A stretch of DNA of 64,000 bases from Anthostomella pinea (lineage: Eukaryota; Ascomycota; Sordariomycetes; Xylariales; Xylariaceae), in contig CAUWAG010000020.1 of assembly GCA_963556695.1 (NCBI GenBank), positions 4,960,001-5,024,000 of the forward strand. The letters run 5' to 3'. Below are positions 1-11,400 of the stretch, one piece after another (within the stretch, counting starts at the first letter, position 1; every line of letters begins with the position of its first letter). Below the pieces are notes generated by a model. The model searched no databases. It worked only from the letters and a program-made list of their open reading frames with translations, and had not been told where the DNA came from. Both the position numbers and the translations under genes were made by a program.

Positions 1-264
1 ACTGTCGCTTAGTGGTCAGGTATTGGGATGACAGCCTGGCCCTCCGCTACCTGGCCCTCCGCAACCTGGTCTAACACAATTCAATGGAAAGGAGATCAAA
101 ATGGACCTTTCCATTCACATCTCTCCATCTCCACCCATTTTTATCTCTGGACCTTACCCTCCCACACTTTTCTCTCTCTCTCACACCCTCCTCTCTCCAC
201 ACATCAACAACCACCACTTTGATCATACCCTTCCCCGATCTTCGACCCACCCCAATCACGAACA

Positions 265-855
265 ATGGAAGACTCCGCTAGCGATGAGTCGTGTCTGGCC
301 GACGACGAACCTTCCCATCCCCATTCCGCGATCGCCGAGCCTCATCTGCGAAACGACGAGCATGAGCATTTCCATCCCGGATCCGCGATCAACGAGACTC
401 ATCTGCGAGACAACGAGCTTGATCACTTCCGTCCCCAATCCCCGAACGACGAGGGTCATCTGATGGACGAGGCCTACCATGATGATCTGTAATGGATCCA
501 AGACAACCTGGCCGCTATTGCAGTAAACCCGACTTGGGTTTGGGCGTTGGAGGAACTGGCCGAGGCTTTACGGCTGCTGAAGAAACGGGAGGTTGCCATG
601 GAAGACTACAATGACTTTGAATCCATGTCCTCAACCAACGGCTTCAAGCGATTGTTGGTCCAGTTACAATCGTTCACCGACGAGGACATCCAGAACATCG
701 ATGTTCAGTGGGCGAAGGAAATCGTGGAAAAGTTGGACGGTTACTTGGCTCTCATCGAGAACAACAACGCGTTGTTCGACTCCTTGTGTGGGCTGCAAGA
801 TGCGGTCCACGATGAAGAAGCTCACTGGCTAAGCGACGACACATCGACGGCCTAG
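265..855 (+). pseudogene. Orphan acidic ORF interrupted by one in-frame stop
   Basis: One reading frame runs from the ATG to the TAG at the end and is broken only by a TAA at 490-492. The first part (75 residues) is rich in Asp, Glu and His and contains imperfect repeats of the type HLRNDE / HLRDNE. The second part (about 120 residues) looks like a helical cytoplasmic domain with leucine-rich stretches such as LAEALRLLKK and AKEIVEKLDGYLALIE. I do not recognise a family. No convincing splice pair removes the stop, and CAA to TAA is the simplest origin. It could be a recent pseudogene, a sequencing error, or two small genes. Both sides of the stop look protein-like and share frame, so one original gene is favoured. 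Confidence 0.45.
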
Positions 856-3482
856 ACACGACAGAGCAATGATAATCGCAACGACACCCGGCGTGTTCCA
901 CCACATTCTCAACGACGAAACTCATCACATCTCGGCACAAGCCCCCACAGTCAACCGAAATTGGGAGGAATGCATGGAAACACGGGGCTCTTCACATCAT
1001 CGCACTTCGCACAAAACCGAAGATGACTAGTCACCTTCCAGTCACTGTCTCTGGGTGGACCATAGGTAGTCTCTTCAATTTGCTTTTGCAAAGTCTCGCG
1101 GTCTATTTCGAGGTTCTCAAGAACTACGATCAATAAAAGCTACTGAATTACACAAAATGGGGAATGTTGCGTGGTCACGTGACCCACTTCGGTTGGCATA
1201 TTGCCCACATCCACTGCAGCTGAGCACCACCTCCAGACCAAAACAGCAACACCAATACAGCAGATATGCAACCTTTTGGCCTTCTTGCTGTGCAACAGGG
1301 AACCTGTGAAATGCGAAGTGAAAATCTCTTGATAGCGTTGAATATCTTCAGTGAATTGACTGGTTTTATCAAACTTTGTGGTTCGTCTTTTACTACGCTG
1401 AAATTATAACAACTAGTACTCGAATTTCAAATAGTAGTATCACACGCAATAAACTCGACGAGAGGAAGGAATGAAAGTCACCACCAATGAAACAAGAATT
1501 CACCGCGTCAAGCGGTGTTCTATAACGAACACTCGGGCCACGAACTGGGTATTGATAGGGCTACTAGCCTTGAGTCTTTGGTTTGGATTGAGCCCGCGAG
1601 AAAGGCCTCCAAGCAGTAGGTGGATACTCTACCTTAGGCATCTATGTATCAATGAGGTAGTAGGCGCCATTCTCGAGGGCAGCGGGGTATTCTAAGATTA
1701 TCAGCTACACTATTTTAGGCGTTACAAGCACAACTTGATCTCGCGATCCATGATATGCCCTCACCGCCATTCCAAAGCTACGCAGATCTATGTCACACAG
1801 CCAAACTCGACATCACGCTGCTTGAGTGCCGGTTCGGCCTCGCGTCGTGACCTCCCATGCGGCCCTGTCGTACCATCGCCATTCGAAGTTGCTTGGATCA
1901 GTAGCGTGCTTCCCGGGACTCGCACACCAACTTGGAAGCCTTCGGTAAGAGCTCATCTGTGCTCTGAAGGATAAAGTGGTGCGAAACGTTGCGCTGGTCT
2001 TCAAGAGGCTGCTCCGCTGCTAGTGCTTTGCAGTAGTCGTGACACAAGAGGGCCGTGGGTGTTTTCGTGTCCATTGATCATGTGTCCACAAGCCGAGGTC
2101 CTAGGTATCGACCCCTAGCTCAAGTCAGTGATGCGCGAGTCAGCTTCCAATACTAAGAAGCCAGTGGCGAGATGAGAGTCGAGCACAGTGAGTGGAGCCT
2201 GTGTAGCGGCGAGCCGGATGTGTATGGAGTGTGAGATGGTTACAAATTCAGGCCAGGAGCTCGATCTAGGAGCTTAGCTTCTTGCAGCTCTGAGGGCACG
2301 CAGTAGAAGGGTGATGGTGTGGTACCCCGTGAAAACTCCGAGTGACACAGCTCGTTATGCAAAATGCACAGCAATACATGAAAGAGTGTGAGTATGAGGC
2401 AGCTATGGTACTGTTGGCTAGTAGGCCTTCGGACGGCCAGGTTAAGCTGCTTTTGAGTGATGAGGTGAGAAGAAACTAGAACTAGATTGTAACCGTTGTG
2501 TATCGTATTCTATCCCCATATAAAATCTGGAGTACAATCAAGAGGGTGTACGCAATTCTCGCAGAGCTGGATCATTATGATATATCATTAGTGTAATCAG
2601 CAACTCTGTTGGCTTCAGCGTCGGAAGTCCCCAACTGCCCTCATTGTGATGACTGGGGCTGTGTCCGAGGGGAAATGGGGAAGAAGTCTGTTGCCCTTCA
2701 GACGATTGAGTGGAATCTTGTCCGTCATTGGCTATACGCTTGCCTTGGACAAGAATTCTCTCTAGTGCCACATAGATGAGCAAGAGTTTGGTTGGATGTT
2801 TAGATACTACAAGCTCGCACATCAAGACCTCTGCTTGCATAGCCAACCTCTACCATCTCCAATCCCACTCGAATCTCGCTCCGGTTACATGAATCCGTCC
2901 TATCTGTACCATCGCGTCCCTCGGAGTTGCATTGGACCACTGGCAGGGCCTTGCTGCCGAGGTCCCCAGAGAAGGTGTCATTGATGTCCTTCCCCGCCAT
3001 TCCTTCTGTTAGGTAGGTGTCTGGCCCCCAACGATAACGTGGACAGGGGCATATTGCACTGCCGTCATCCGATTCCATCTCCCGCACCCCTCTCGACCGA
3101 TTGGCAGTCCCCGGAAACCAGGACTAGCTTCGTGTGGGGAAGACGAGAACTAGTATGGGGTAGGGAGGCAATAAGGTTTGGCCCTACACAAGTATCCCCA
3201 ATGACGGTATATACTCCGCATTTGTTGCATCCTCGCGTGCCACCTGGCTGACCTTCATCTGAGTCATGCGCTCGAAACCGGGATTCGAGGAGATAGCTAG
3301 TGCCGAGCGGAAGAACGGCTTGCCACAGTATAATACACCGCTACCCCACGAGCTGCCCGTTCAGAGGGAGAGCTTCGCTTTTCACACTTTCCTGAGATTC
3401 ACAGTAACCCGTCTCGAAAAAGAGCTCTTGCTATCCAACCGTTTCGCTGAAGATTTTACCGAGACCATTCGTAGCGGCAACC
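856..3482. other. Gene-poor stretch, nothing recognised
   Basis: Only short overlapping ORFs without recognisable motifs occur here. Base composition is ordinary, not strongly AT-rich, so a RIP-affected transposon is not obvious. The last few hundred bases are presumably the promoter and leader of the acetate-permease-type gene that follows. Confidence 0.5.
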
Positions 3483-4594
3483 ATGGAAGGTTACCGCATG
3501 CAAGATGGGTCCTCCGACGACAGCCATCGGAAGGGCTACCATGAGCACCTCGACGACATCCATCCTGAGAGCGCACTGAAGAAGATGCGAACGGCTGGTA
3601 GTATATCGATCTCACCTGAACTGTTCGAGAAGATGTACCTATCCCCGCAGAACAAGGTGCCAGGAGATTTGAGGAAGAAATTCGCCAATCCGACGCCAAT
3701 GTGAGTCGAGCCAAGACTACTCAAGCCGAATCTTGGCTGCTCCGTACTGACGCCGTCACGATAGTGCCATATGTGGCTTTGTCATGTCACTCGGTCCTCT
3801 CAGCTGTGATCTCATGGGCTGGCGAGGAGCTGGCGGGAATGGTGCCGCGAGCATGTCAGTTGTACCTGAATATGAGCAGCGAAAGCCGCCAAGGACATAC
3901 TGACACCGTCACAGACCGGTCTACCTATTCTTTGGCGGTATTCTGATGATAATCGGAGGCTTGCTTGAGTTCATTCTGGGCAACACGTTTCCATCCGTGG
4001 TATTCACCGCCTTCGGGGCAACTTGGCTGTCTTATGGCGGCACCTTTCTTCCCCAGCTCAACGCATACGCAGCCTACGCACCGCCGACTGCCTCATCCCC
4101 GGCTGAAGGCCTACAAACCCAGGGTTTCAACGCCAGTATAGGCAAGTAATGCCGGTATCGCTGATTGACATAATTGCTGACAGTAGGTGCCTAGGGTTCT
4201 GGACCCTTTCGATGGCTCTTCTGTGCTTCGTGTTCCTCATCTGCTCGCTGCGTACCAATATCGTCTTCGTCGTTACCTTCTTCGCCCTCATTTTTCACTT
4301 TGGATTCGCAACTGGTGCATTTTGGGCCCTGGGTGCGGACTACGCCGGCAACGCCCATTTCGCCAGCAGGCTACTGGTGGTGAGATCCCCCATCTTCAGC
4401 AACCGTAGTTAACAGATATCTCTGACAGTTTACTCAAGGGAGCTGGTGCCTCTGCTTTCGTTGCCACGGCGGCTGGGTGGTGGATTTTATTCACCATATT
4501 ACTGGCATCTGTTGACTTTCCGTTTGCGTTGCCTGTTGGGGATCTCAGTACCGCTATTCGCGGTGCCAGCGAGCGGGGACGAAGTCAGGTGTAA
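3483..4594 (+). CDS. GPR1/FUN34/YaaH family membrane protein (acetate permease type)
   Basis: The spliced product has the hallmarks of the six-helix acetate/succinate permease family: the NPTP motif before helix 1, the stretch SCDLMGWRGAGGNGAAS, FFGGILMIIGGLLEFILGN, NAYAAY, CFVFLICSLRTNIVFVV and a C-terminal LASVDFPFALPVGDLS. Exons read as 3483-3700, 3765-3854, 3915-4145, about 4184-4380 and a last exon ending at 4594; the first three introns are 64, 60 and about 38-41 bp. The last junction (after SRLLV, before KGAGASAF) does not resolve into a clean GT..AG in phase, so one more intron or a frame error lies near 4380-4435. Members import acetate or act in ammonium or acetate signalling at the plasma membrane. 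Expression status is uncertain because of the last junction. Confidence 0.85.
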
Positions 4595-5135
4595 GAGAGC
4601 ATTGCCAACCTTATAAGCAGGCAAAGGCCCCCAAGTAATGAGATGCTCGAGGACCGAGCAGAACGAGTTGGAGTCTGCAAGAGGAGATATGTTGAGGGAT
4701 CAGGTCACTGCGTATGAAACAGAGTAGCTAAAGGCAGTATTGAATGAATTATGACGACCAATATCGTGCGGTTCTGGTAGAGTGGCGAGGGTAAGCGCAC
4801 GGTGCTGGCTCTGCCGATACATGAAAAGGGGGGAGGCTCTGACTGTCAGGGGCTGCTTAAACGTTAAGGGGGGAGGCGTGCGGGGGTGTGACCCGCCCCA
4901 GCTACCCAGCTGCCCCACTGACGGGCCCCCGGCACAGGCCCTGTTTAGCGCTATGGATACCGACTCGACCTGCCGAATCCACTTGAAAGTCAACAATGGC
5001 ACCGAACACACCACCATGCAACTTCGCACCGAATACAGTCCACGGCTTCAGTTCCCGCCTGCTTGCATGTCCCAACCTTGCCAGACAGCCATGACCTGAT
5101 ACTCGACAGGAATACGAAACCCCAACGATGCCACC
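4595..5135. other. Intergenic, nothing recognised
   Basis: This interval lies between two genes on the same strand. It contains G-rich stretches (around 4828-4900) but no recognised gene or RNA; it presumably holds the terminator of the permease gene and the promoter of the augmin gene. Confidence 0.4.
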
Positions 5136-7492
5136 ATGTCGGCTCAGCAGGCCAACATATCGATGGCGCGCACGCGATCGTTACGCGTCCCTGCCAAAGC
5201 AGCACTGACCGCCCCCCAGCCAGCACTGTCTACGACCTCCGCGGCCCAGGTCCCTTGCTGTACTTCCAATGTCCTGCTATTCCTCACAAATCTTCGCCTC
5301 CTAGACCTTGACAAAGAATCCGATTGGCCTGCCATCACTCCTGCTACCTTGTCTGCAAGAGATGCTGCTGGTGGGCAAAAGAGGCGGATTCAATGTGTTG
5401 AATGGGCGCTGTACCAGCTCTTCCTTCTGTGGGACTATCATGAGGCTCAAAACGTATGTTGCTACGATGTATAGACCGAATGACTTCTTTCTTTGCTGAC
5501 AATTGCTAGAAACTCCGTCCTTTCTACCCACCCCTCGACCAAGTCCAGTCGATTAACCTCCGCGCAGCCCTCCTTCGAGGCCTCGAGCAAGCCAAGAAGA
5601 ACGGAGTCCTCGGTCGCGATGCTGTCATACGCAAAACAATGTTGGACGAATGCAAGGGCGAACGATTGGAGGAGGTTCTCGCTGTCTTCTCTTCGGCAGT
5701 CCTGAAGAGGCTGGTGGCTGAGCGAGCACCTAATTCTGGCCCCGAGTACCGGCCTGCAATCTCGGAAAGCGTGGCCTTGGAGAACTGGGGCTACTCTGGC
5801 GATCGGACCGAGCTCAATGCTCTACTACTCGCGCATAAAGCCTCATTGCGATCTTTGCTGGAAAAGAAGAGTGCAGCACGAGAGCGATACCGCGACTTCG
5901 AAGAATTGCTTGCATTGAAAGAGCGAGGGATTTCGCGAAGGAGAGAACAAGCGAAACCCTCGGCGGGACATCAAGATGTTGAAGCGTCGGATGAAATTAA
6001 AGCAGAGGTTCGGAGAATACTGAGAAATAACTGGACCGGTAACGAACAGTGGATCGACAGCATCTTGTTCAACGACACTCAGCCACGGAAAGGGGGTCTT
6101 CTGGGCAGTCGCTTTGACGAAGTATGGTCAGGTGTACAGGCTGGAAGGATATCAGACCTCGAAGATCAGAGTGCTGGTCTCTTAGAGCAGCTCGACGATC
6201 GCGTCCGTCTCCAGAAACGAAGGCTCGAGAAGTGGGATGACTTTCGCAAGAAGACCTTCCGGAATCTCCAATCGCCGCAACATGACGACAAGAGGACAGA
6301 GAAGAAACCCAAGGGACTCGATTTGGGGCTCAATGGACATCTTGAGTTGAACCTGGACCAATCAGGGACCCAAGAGGCTCCCAGTCTCGATGCTCCACCT
6401 CCTGAGTATGCGCGAATACTCCAGGGGATGAAGACAGAGCTCGGTGGTATTGCCAAGATACCTCTTCCGAACTTTTCGAACTTGCTTGGTGGCATCAAGC
6501 GAGTACCCAGGATTGACGCTTCTCAATACCTCACCAAGCCAGAGCCTGTTGTAGAGCCAGTCTCCGACCTAGGCGAATGGGAAGACGAGCCTGAGGTAGT
6601 TCAGCCCCCGAAACCTGCGGAGCCTTCGACAAGACACCACAAACGCCAAATCAGCATCTCTGGTGGGCGTGGCTTGTCCCAAAGGCAAATACCGAAAGCG
6701 CCGGTCCCTGAGGATCATCGTAGGGATAGCAAGGACCCAATTCCAAGTACGACTCGGTCCTTGGAGCGGCCGAAACGTCGAGTACCATCTCCACCCACGA
6801 CACAGGAGCTTCAGAATGGGCCAAAGGAGCCCATAGAGCCCATTGTTGCCACCCCGAACTTTTCACATGATGAGGTCAAACCACATGGTGACTCACCTCA
6901 TGACCCTTCCCCTGGTCGACTTGCACCTCGGGAAAACATAGCGGAAGATGCTATACCTCCGCCTCCTCGTCCGTCGTCAGCGACTCAAATTCTCGCAGAC
7001 GAAATATTGGCCTCGATGAGCAACGCATCACCATCGCCGGTGAAGAGATCACGTCACACTCTGTCACTGGCCGAGAGGACTCGCATGTCTATGACAAGAA
7101 TGAGTTCCTTCGACGCAGATGATGTGACTCCACAACTTTCATCGTCGAAGACCAGCCCCATCAAGGCCAGCGGAACAATCACTGTGAATGATATCCCTGA
7201 ACAGGGTGAGGAATATGAGGACTTGGTTGCTCGTACTCGCCGATCTATGGCCGGCTTTGAGGCAGCACGGCAGAAGGCGCAGCTAGATCGAAAAAGGTCG
7301 CAGAGGAAGAGCAAAGTGGTGCAGAGGAAGGACAGTTACTTCCCCACCCTGGACGAGGAAAATGTCGGCGATGCATCGGTTGCTGAGGAGCTGATGGAGG
7401 CTAGCCATGAGGACTACGAGGCTATCTTTAAGAGCAGACCACGCATCGCCACGAGCCCGTCGCCCAGTCCAAGCAAGCTGGGGCATGAATGA
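5136..7492 (+). CDS. HAUS6-like augmin complex subunit (N-terminal domain family)
   Basis: Exon 1 (5136-5453) and exon 2 (5510-7492) join across a 56-bp intron to give a 766-residue protein. The N-terminal third resembles the HAUS augmin-like subunit 6 N-terminal domain: FLTNLRLLDLDKESDWP, RRIQCVEWALYQLFLLWD, KLRPFYPPLDQVQSINLRAA and VFSSAVLKRLVAER. Helical, charged sequence follows (ARERYRDFEELLALKERG) and then a long low-complexity, Pro/Ser/Arg-rich tail with phosphosite-like stretches. Augmin recruits gamma-tubulin to existing spindle microtubules and drives microtubule branching in the nucleus during mitosis. Both exons are open and it looks intact. It is a housekeeping-type gene next to accessory DNA. 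Confidence 0.8.
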
Positions 7493-7690
7493 GCACTGTA
7501 TTTCGGTGCTGTCTTATCGTCCCTCAGCTTGCGTGTTAAACAGTCGCGGTATATTAGTGGATCCCTGGTGATAGAGCTTGCACCCGCTTGTACCAAATTC
7601 TACTGATGTGCCAAATCTGTCTTATATGTCTCACAGAGTACTAGTAGGTGTCCATGAACCTCAGCAAGACGCAATTTCCGTTGAACCTTG

Positions 7691-8749
7691 TCAATCCTTG
7701 TAAAATAACAAAGCCCTCGTCTCGATGCTCTCGCGATCCTCCCGGTCCTTCATCTCAGGATCCTCAAACGCCGAGTGCGGCACCCGCCGCGCCAGCCCGT
7801 CCCTCTCCAGCGAGTCGAAGCACTTGATCAGCAGCACCTCGTCCGGCCGTTGCGCGTACTTGAAGTACCACCGGTTCGCCGCGTTGGGGAGCATCGTCCA
7901 CGTCTCGTCCTTCTTGCCGCTCGGGTACACGATCGCCGCCGCGAGCAGGTCCGAGTCCGGCACGGAGCTGGCGTCGGCTACGGCTAAGGGGTCTTTGTAG
8001 ATTGTTTTGACGGGCCGCCAGATCTGGGAGGTTTGTTAGTCGTTTCTCAGACGTGATGAAAAGTGGAAAAGGGGTAGGTGAGGGTGAGGGGCAGGGCCTC
8101 ACGCACGTTGATGATCTGGTACCGCCGCTTCATGAGCTCGTCCGCGTCGTCGGGAGAATACTTCCGGAGGATCAGCTCGGCGCCGTCGTACGACTGGTCG
8201 ACGTGCGCGCGGAGCAGCGGCCCGCGCGTCTGGCGGTTGCCTTCGCCCAGCTTGTGCCAGTTCGACGGCCCGGACCGCGTCTTGTGGTCGAATACTACGA
8301 CTCGGGGGGCTCCGGTGATGTCCTTGAGCAGTTGTGCCGATTCGGGATAGTAGTCTGTCTGCACTTTGTCTGCGTCGTGGAAGTCTGCGGCCTGCAGCTG
8401 GGTCTCGCGGCGGCAGAACTGGAAGCCGTTCGCGTCGAGGGTGTACTTGTCTTCTTCTCCTGTGATGTCGTGGATAATCGTGCGTTGGGCTATTGTTGGG
8501 CGCTCGTTCTTCACTGTTTTGCTGCGAGGGATATCTCTTGTTAGTACCGTCAACCCGGGTAGGGAGGATATGGGTCGTCACCACTCACTCGGAGATTCTG
8601 ATTGGCATTGGAGGAGTTCCATCGCCTGGATCACGGTAGTAGTTGATGAACGTCGACACATCGTGGGGTTTTGGGTTGCGGTCATTCCGTTCGTGGTATT
8701 TCGGCACCTCTACGAGGCGAACAGCCTCGACGGTTACGGTTGTCGCCAT
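7691..8749 (-). CDS. AsaB/CmcJ-like hydroxylase/desaturase (NvfI/GA4-desaturase type family)
   Basis: Three exons on the minus strand (8749-8589, 8521-8107, 8023-7691; introns 67 and 83 bp) join in phase to 302 residues. The family is recognised by the order VFDHKTR, a histidine/aspartate motif HVDQSYDGAE, and RRYQIINIWRPVKT followed by DPLAVADASSVPDSDL. The second junction is placed after QIIN with donor gtgcgt because this restores NIWRP. Members of this fungal family are linked to secondary-metabolite pathways (AsaB in aspergillic acid, CmcJ-like cephem methoxylation, GA4 desaturase) and are thought to act as non-heme iron, 2-oxoglutarate-type oxygenases; HxD in HVDQS fits an iron ligand. 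No biosynthetic core gene is adjacent, so the substrate is unknown. It looks intact. Confidence 0.8.
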
Positions 8750-9605
8750 TTCAACGTCTCCTAGATGAGTGATGAGGCCAGTCTGTCAGACATCCAGAGA
8801 ACAAGTCAAAAATATCTCAGCCGAATTCGACAAGGCGTCAGTGTCCATCTGAGCCTGAAGAGCACTTTACCCGTCAGCTATATATCGATCCCTTGTGCGG
8901 GGTCGTGAATTTGTGCTTGGTGACATCGTCATAGCGGAAGCTGCTAAGCCAAGGTCTCGCGATAGTAGCAAACCCCACCGTCACCTTTGAAACTTCCACC
9001 CCCAATGTGTCCAGATGGAAATCAGTGGTTCCATCTTGAACACGGTATTGAGGGCATGGCGGGGCCCCTTATGTGAAACCATGTGCCTATGAGACACATT
9101 GGCTACGAGTCGGCGTTTATTGGAACTACCATATCTCGCGATACATTCAGGGGACATTTTGAAGTGCTCCAGAGTCCAGACACGGCAGACTTAATTTTGA
9201 GCAAAGCAACACCACACCAGTCTTCACTCCGACGTATTCTTTCCCCCTCTGTTCTGCCTCTTTGTCACCGCTGCATGTTTATTATGCCGCGACATATATA
9301 ACAGCAATGGTGCTTTCTATACGAACAGCTCTTTCTGTACTGGCTAAGATGCCACAGGGCATGGCGGCTAAACTTACGAGGCACATCCCACGACTTGGCA
9401 GCCACTGAGGTGTAAGAAGATTGAACGAAACGTCGTTATACATGACCTGATATCGTCGCATGAGCTTTTTCTTAACGAGGTATCCTATCGCAACAGTAGA
9501 AACACACATCCGGTATCATCCTTCACCCCACCAGTAGTCATGACTCGCCATTACCCCCTACCCCCTCAATGTTTCCCTCCCGACATCATTCTCCTTAAAG
9601 TCTTC
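8750..9605. other. Upstream region of the oxygenase gene, no gene seen
   Basis: No ORF with recognisable character. The part next to 8749 should carry the promoter of the minus-strand oxygenase gene, and the far end the 3' region of the small gene at 9606-9870. Confidence 0.4.
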
Positions 9606-9870
9606 CTAATTTTGCCCTCCGTGGTATTGTTCTTCTCCTAAAGCGTAACAGTCAGCATAGCACATGGCCGCGCACTTGAAGAGCGTTTGTACCTGCCTCC
9701 TGCTGCACCTCTGCGCCGTGCATCATGTCGTACTCGGCCTCGGCAGCCCAGTCGGGTAGCCCGCGCTTGGCGGCGGCTTCGTGCTCGTGCTCTTCCTGCT
9801 CTGCGTGGTGGATCATGTCGTGGGCACTCCGCACCGAGTCGTCCGGGAGTCCGTGGCCGTCCGCTGACAT
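9606..9870 (-). CDS. Small hydrophilic His/Glu/Ala-rich protein, function unknown
   Basis: Exon 1 (9870-9693) and exon 2 (9637-9606) flank a 55-bp intron with a GTACAA donor and TTTAG acceptor, and give about 69 residues. The sequence is hydrophilic and rich in His, Glu, Ala and Asp, with paired motifs SAHDMIHHAEQEE and EAEYDMMHGAEVQQ that look like a degenerate repeat (x-x-D-M-(I/M)-H-x-A-E). No signal peptide or membrane segment. I do not recognise a family. The intron and the internal repeat support a real small gene, but coding potential is modest. Confidence 0.45.
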
Positions 9871-10577
9871 GATTTTGGGTGGGTAGACGTTGGGTGTAGA
9901 TGGGCATATGGGATGACCTGTGTAGGCTTTTTTCGCTTGCAGGATTGTAGGCTGCTGCCGTTACGAGTTCCCGAGATTTTACAGGTTTTGGGATACTAAT
10001 GGCCGGCGTCAGTCTCCCGGGGTGTCCTTCTCTTTATACCGCATTGCACCAGACCGCACTGGGGCATCCCCCTATTCCCACGTGTGCGATGGTCGCGAAT
10101 GACCTCAGCCTTGATGTCAGGCAATAACACAATATACCACCAAGCTCTCCGCGTGGAGACACGATTCACTCTCGAGGAGGACATTGGGTCATAGTTTCGT
10201 CAACCGGTTGATTATTGGTGAGCTGGTGCGGAGGAGAGGGGTTGACTTCGAGGGTCTGCTTGGCCAAGACGCTTCACCCCAGAATCATTCGTCGCATCGA
10301 CAGTTAAGGTTCAATAAGTTGCTTGTCACGCATCCCTCAGCCCAGTGCATACATTCGTGAGAGAGATCATAACAACTCTGTCAGATGGCGTGGGAAGTAG
10401 GAGTTCCAGGCCAATCAATGGACATAAGGTCGCTTGAATCGATAAAGGCAGCGCCCCTTTCTAGCCACACTGGCATTTATTAAGACGAGTTTCAACACTT
10501 TGTGCGTAGGTAGAGGAAAATATAAATGAGATTTCGCAGGGGCAACACTTTGCTTATAAGAAACTACCCCTTGGGTT
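9871..10577. other. Intergenic, no gene seen
   Basis: No recognisable ORF or RNA. The sequence becomes AT-rich towards the TIR element that starts at 10578. Confidence 0.4.
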
Positions 10578-10971
10578 TAATGTTCCGACCAACTTAATCT
10601 ACGTTAACGAGACCTCCTCGTTGAGTAAATTGCTAAGCTTTTTGAAGAAATTTTAGTTGAGTGGACTAACGTTGATTAATAAGGAGTTTTAGTTTATATT
10701 AATTACCATTTATTAATATGAAAAAATAGTTATAACTAATAAGGTTTTATAAGGCATAAGAAGTATTTTAATATAACTTATTATAACTTAGATATTTGAA
10801 TTTAGTAAAAAAAGTTTTTTTAACCATATTAATGTTAATATTAAATTACGAAGGCTTTATCGTTAAGTTAGCTGCTAAGGCTATAAAGGTCCTCGTAGAT
10901 TAGGTTGACGTAGATATTAACGTTGACTTAAATAATATGTTGATATCCGTTGAGTTGGTCGGAACCTTACC
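10578..10971. mobile_element. Short AT-rich TIR element (MITE-like), copy 1
   Basis: The ends are imperfect inverted repeats: the left end reads TAATGTTCCGACCAACTTAA and the right end, reversed, reads GGTAAGGTTCCGACCAACTC. Both sides are followed by the direct repeat TGGGTT (10572-10577 and 10972-10977), which I read as a 6-bp target duplication. The 394-bp interior is very AT-rich and has no ORF, so it is non-autonomous or heavily mutated. A second copy at 15942-16958 shares both ends and subterminal sequence such as ACGTTAACGAG and GTTGACGTAGATATT. Confidence 0.75.
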
Positions 10972-11400
10972 TGGGTTGCCCTGCGCCTACATAGAGAAAG
11001 CTAAGAAACGAGCAAAGGAGCTTCAAAACCAGTACGAATCTCTCCATAACCTATTGCAGTGATCACGCCATGAAGTGGAGATGTTCGACACTGATATGTG
11101 AAAAAGAGTGAACTAGGAAACGGCCTGCTTGAACGGCCACGAGTCGCAGTTCACCTTCCTTAAGGGACAAATCGCTCGAAATCGAAGAACACTCGGAATA
11201 CGCTGTCGAAAGTGGAAGCTTACGGCAAGCGACAGGCGGATATGGCGAACCTCGCCAAGTCCTTCGAAGGGAGGCTCTCACGATCGATTGTCGAAGGGAG
11301 CCTATGGCTGATGGTTCTTATATTTGAGGGCCCTGGTGGTGTTCTGATACTGTGACCTCACGACCTTCAAAGGCCCTCGGAGCGTCTACTTATGGCTCTA

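Noticed and set aside
3266..3544. ORF upstream of and overlapping the permease gene start
   Set aside because: No recognisable character and it overlaps the start of a well-supported gene in another frame; more likely leader sequence.
6166..6498. Minus-strand ORF of 110 codons inside the augmin gene
   Set aside because: Shadow ORF in the antisense of a long well-supported exon.
8053..8544. Long plus-strand ORF of 163 codons
   Set aside because: Antisense to the exons of the oxygenase gene; composition is a mirror of that gene.
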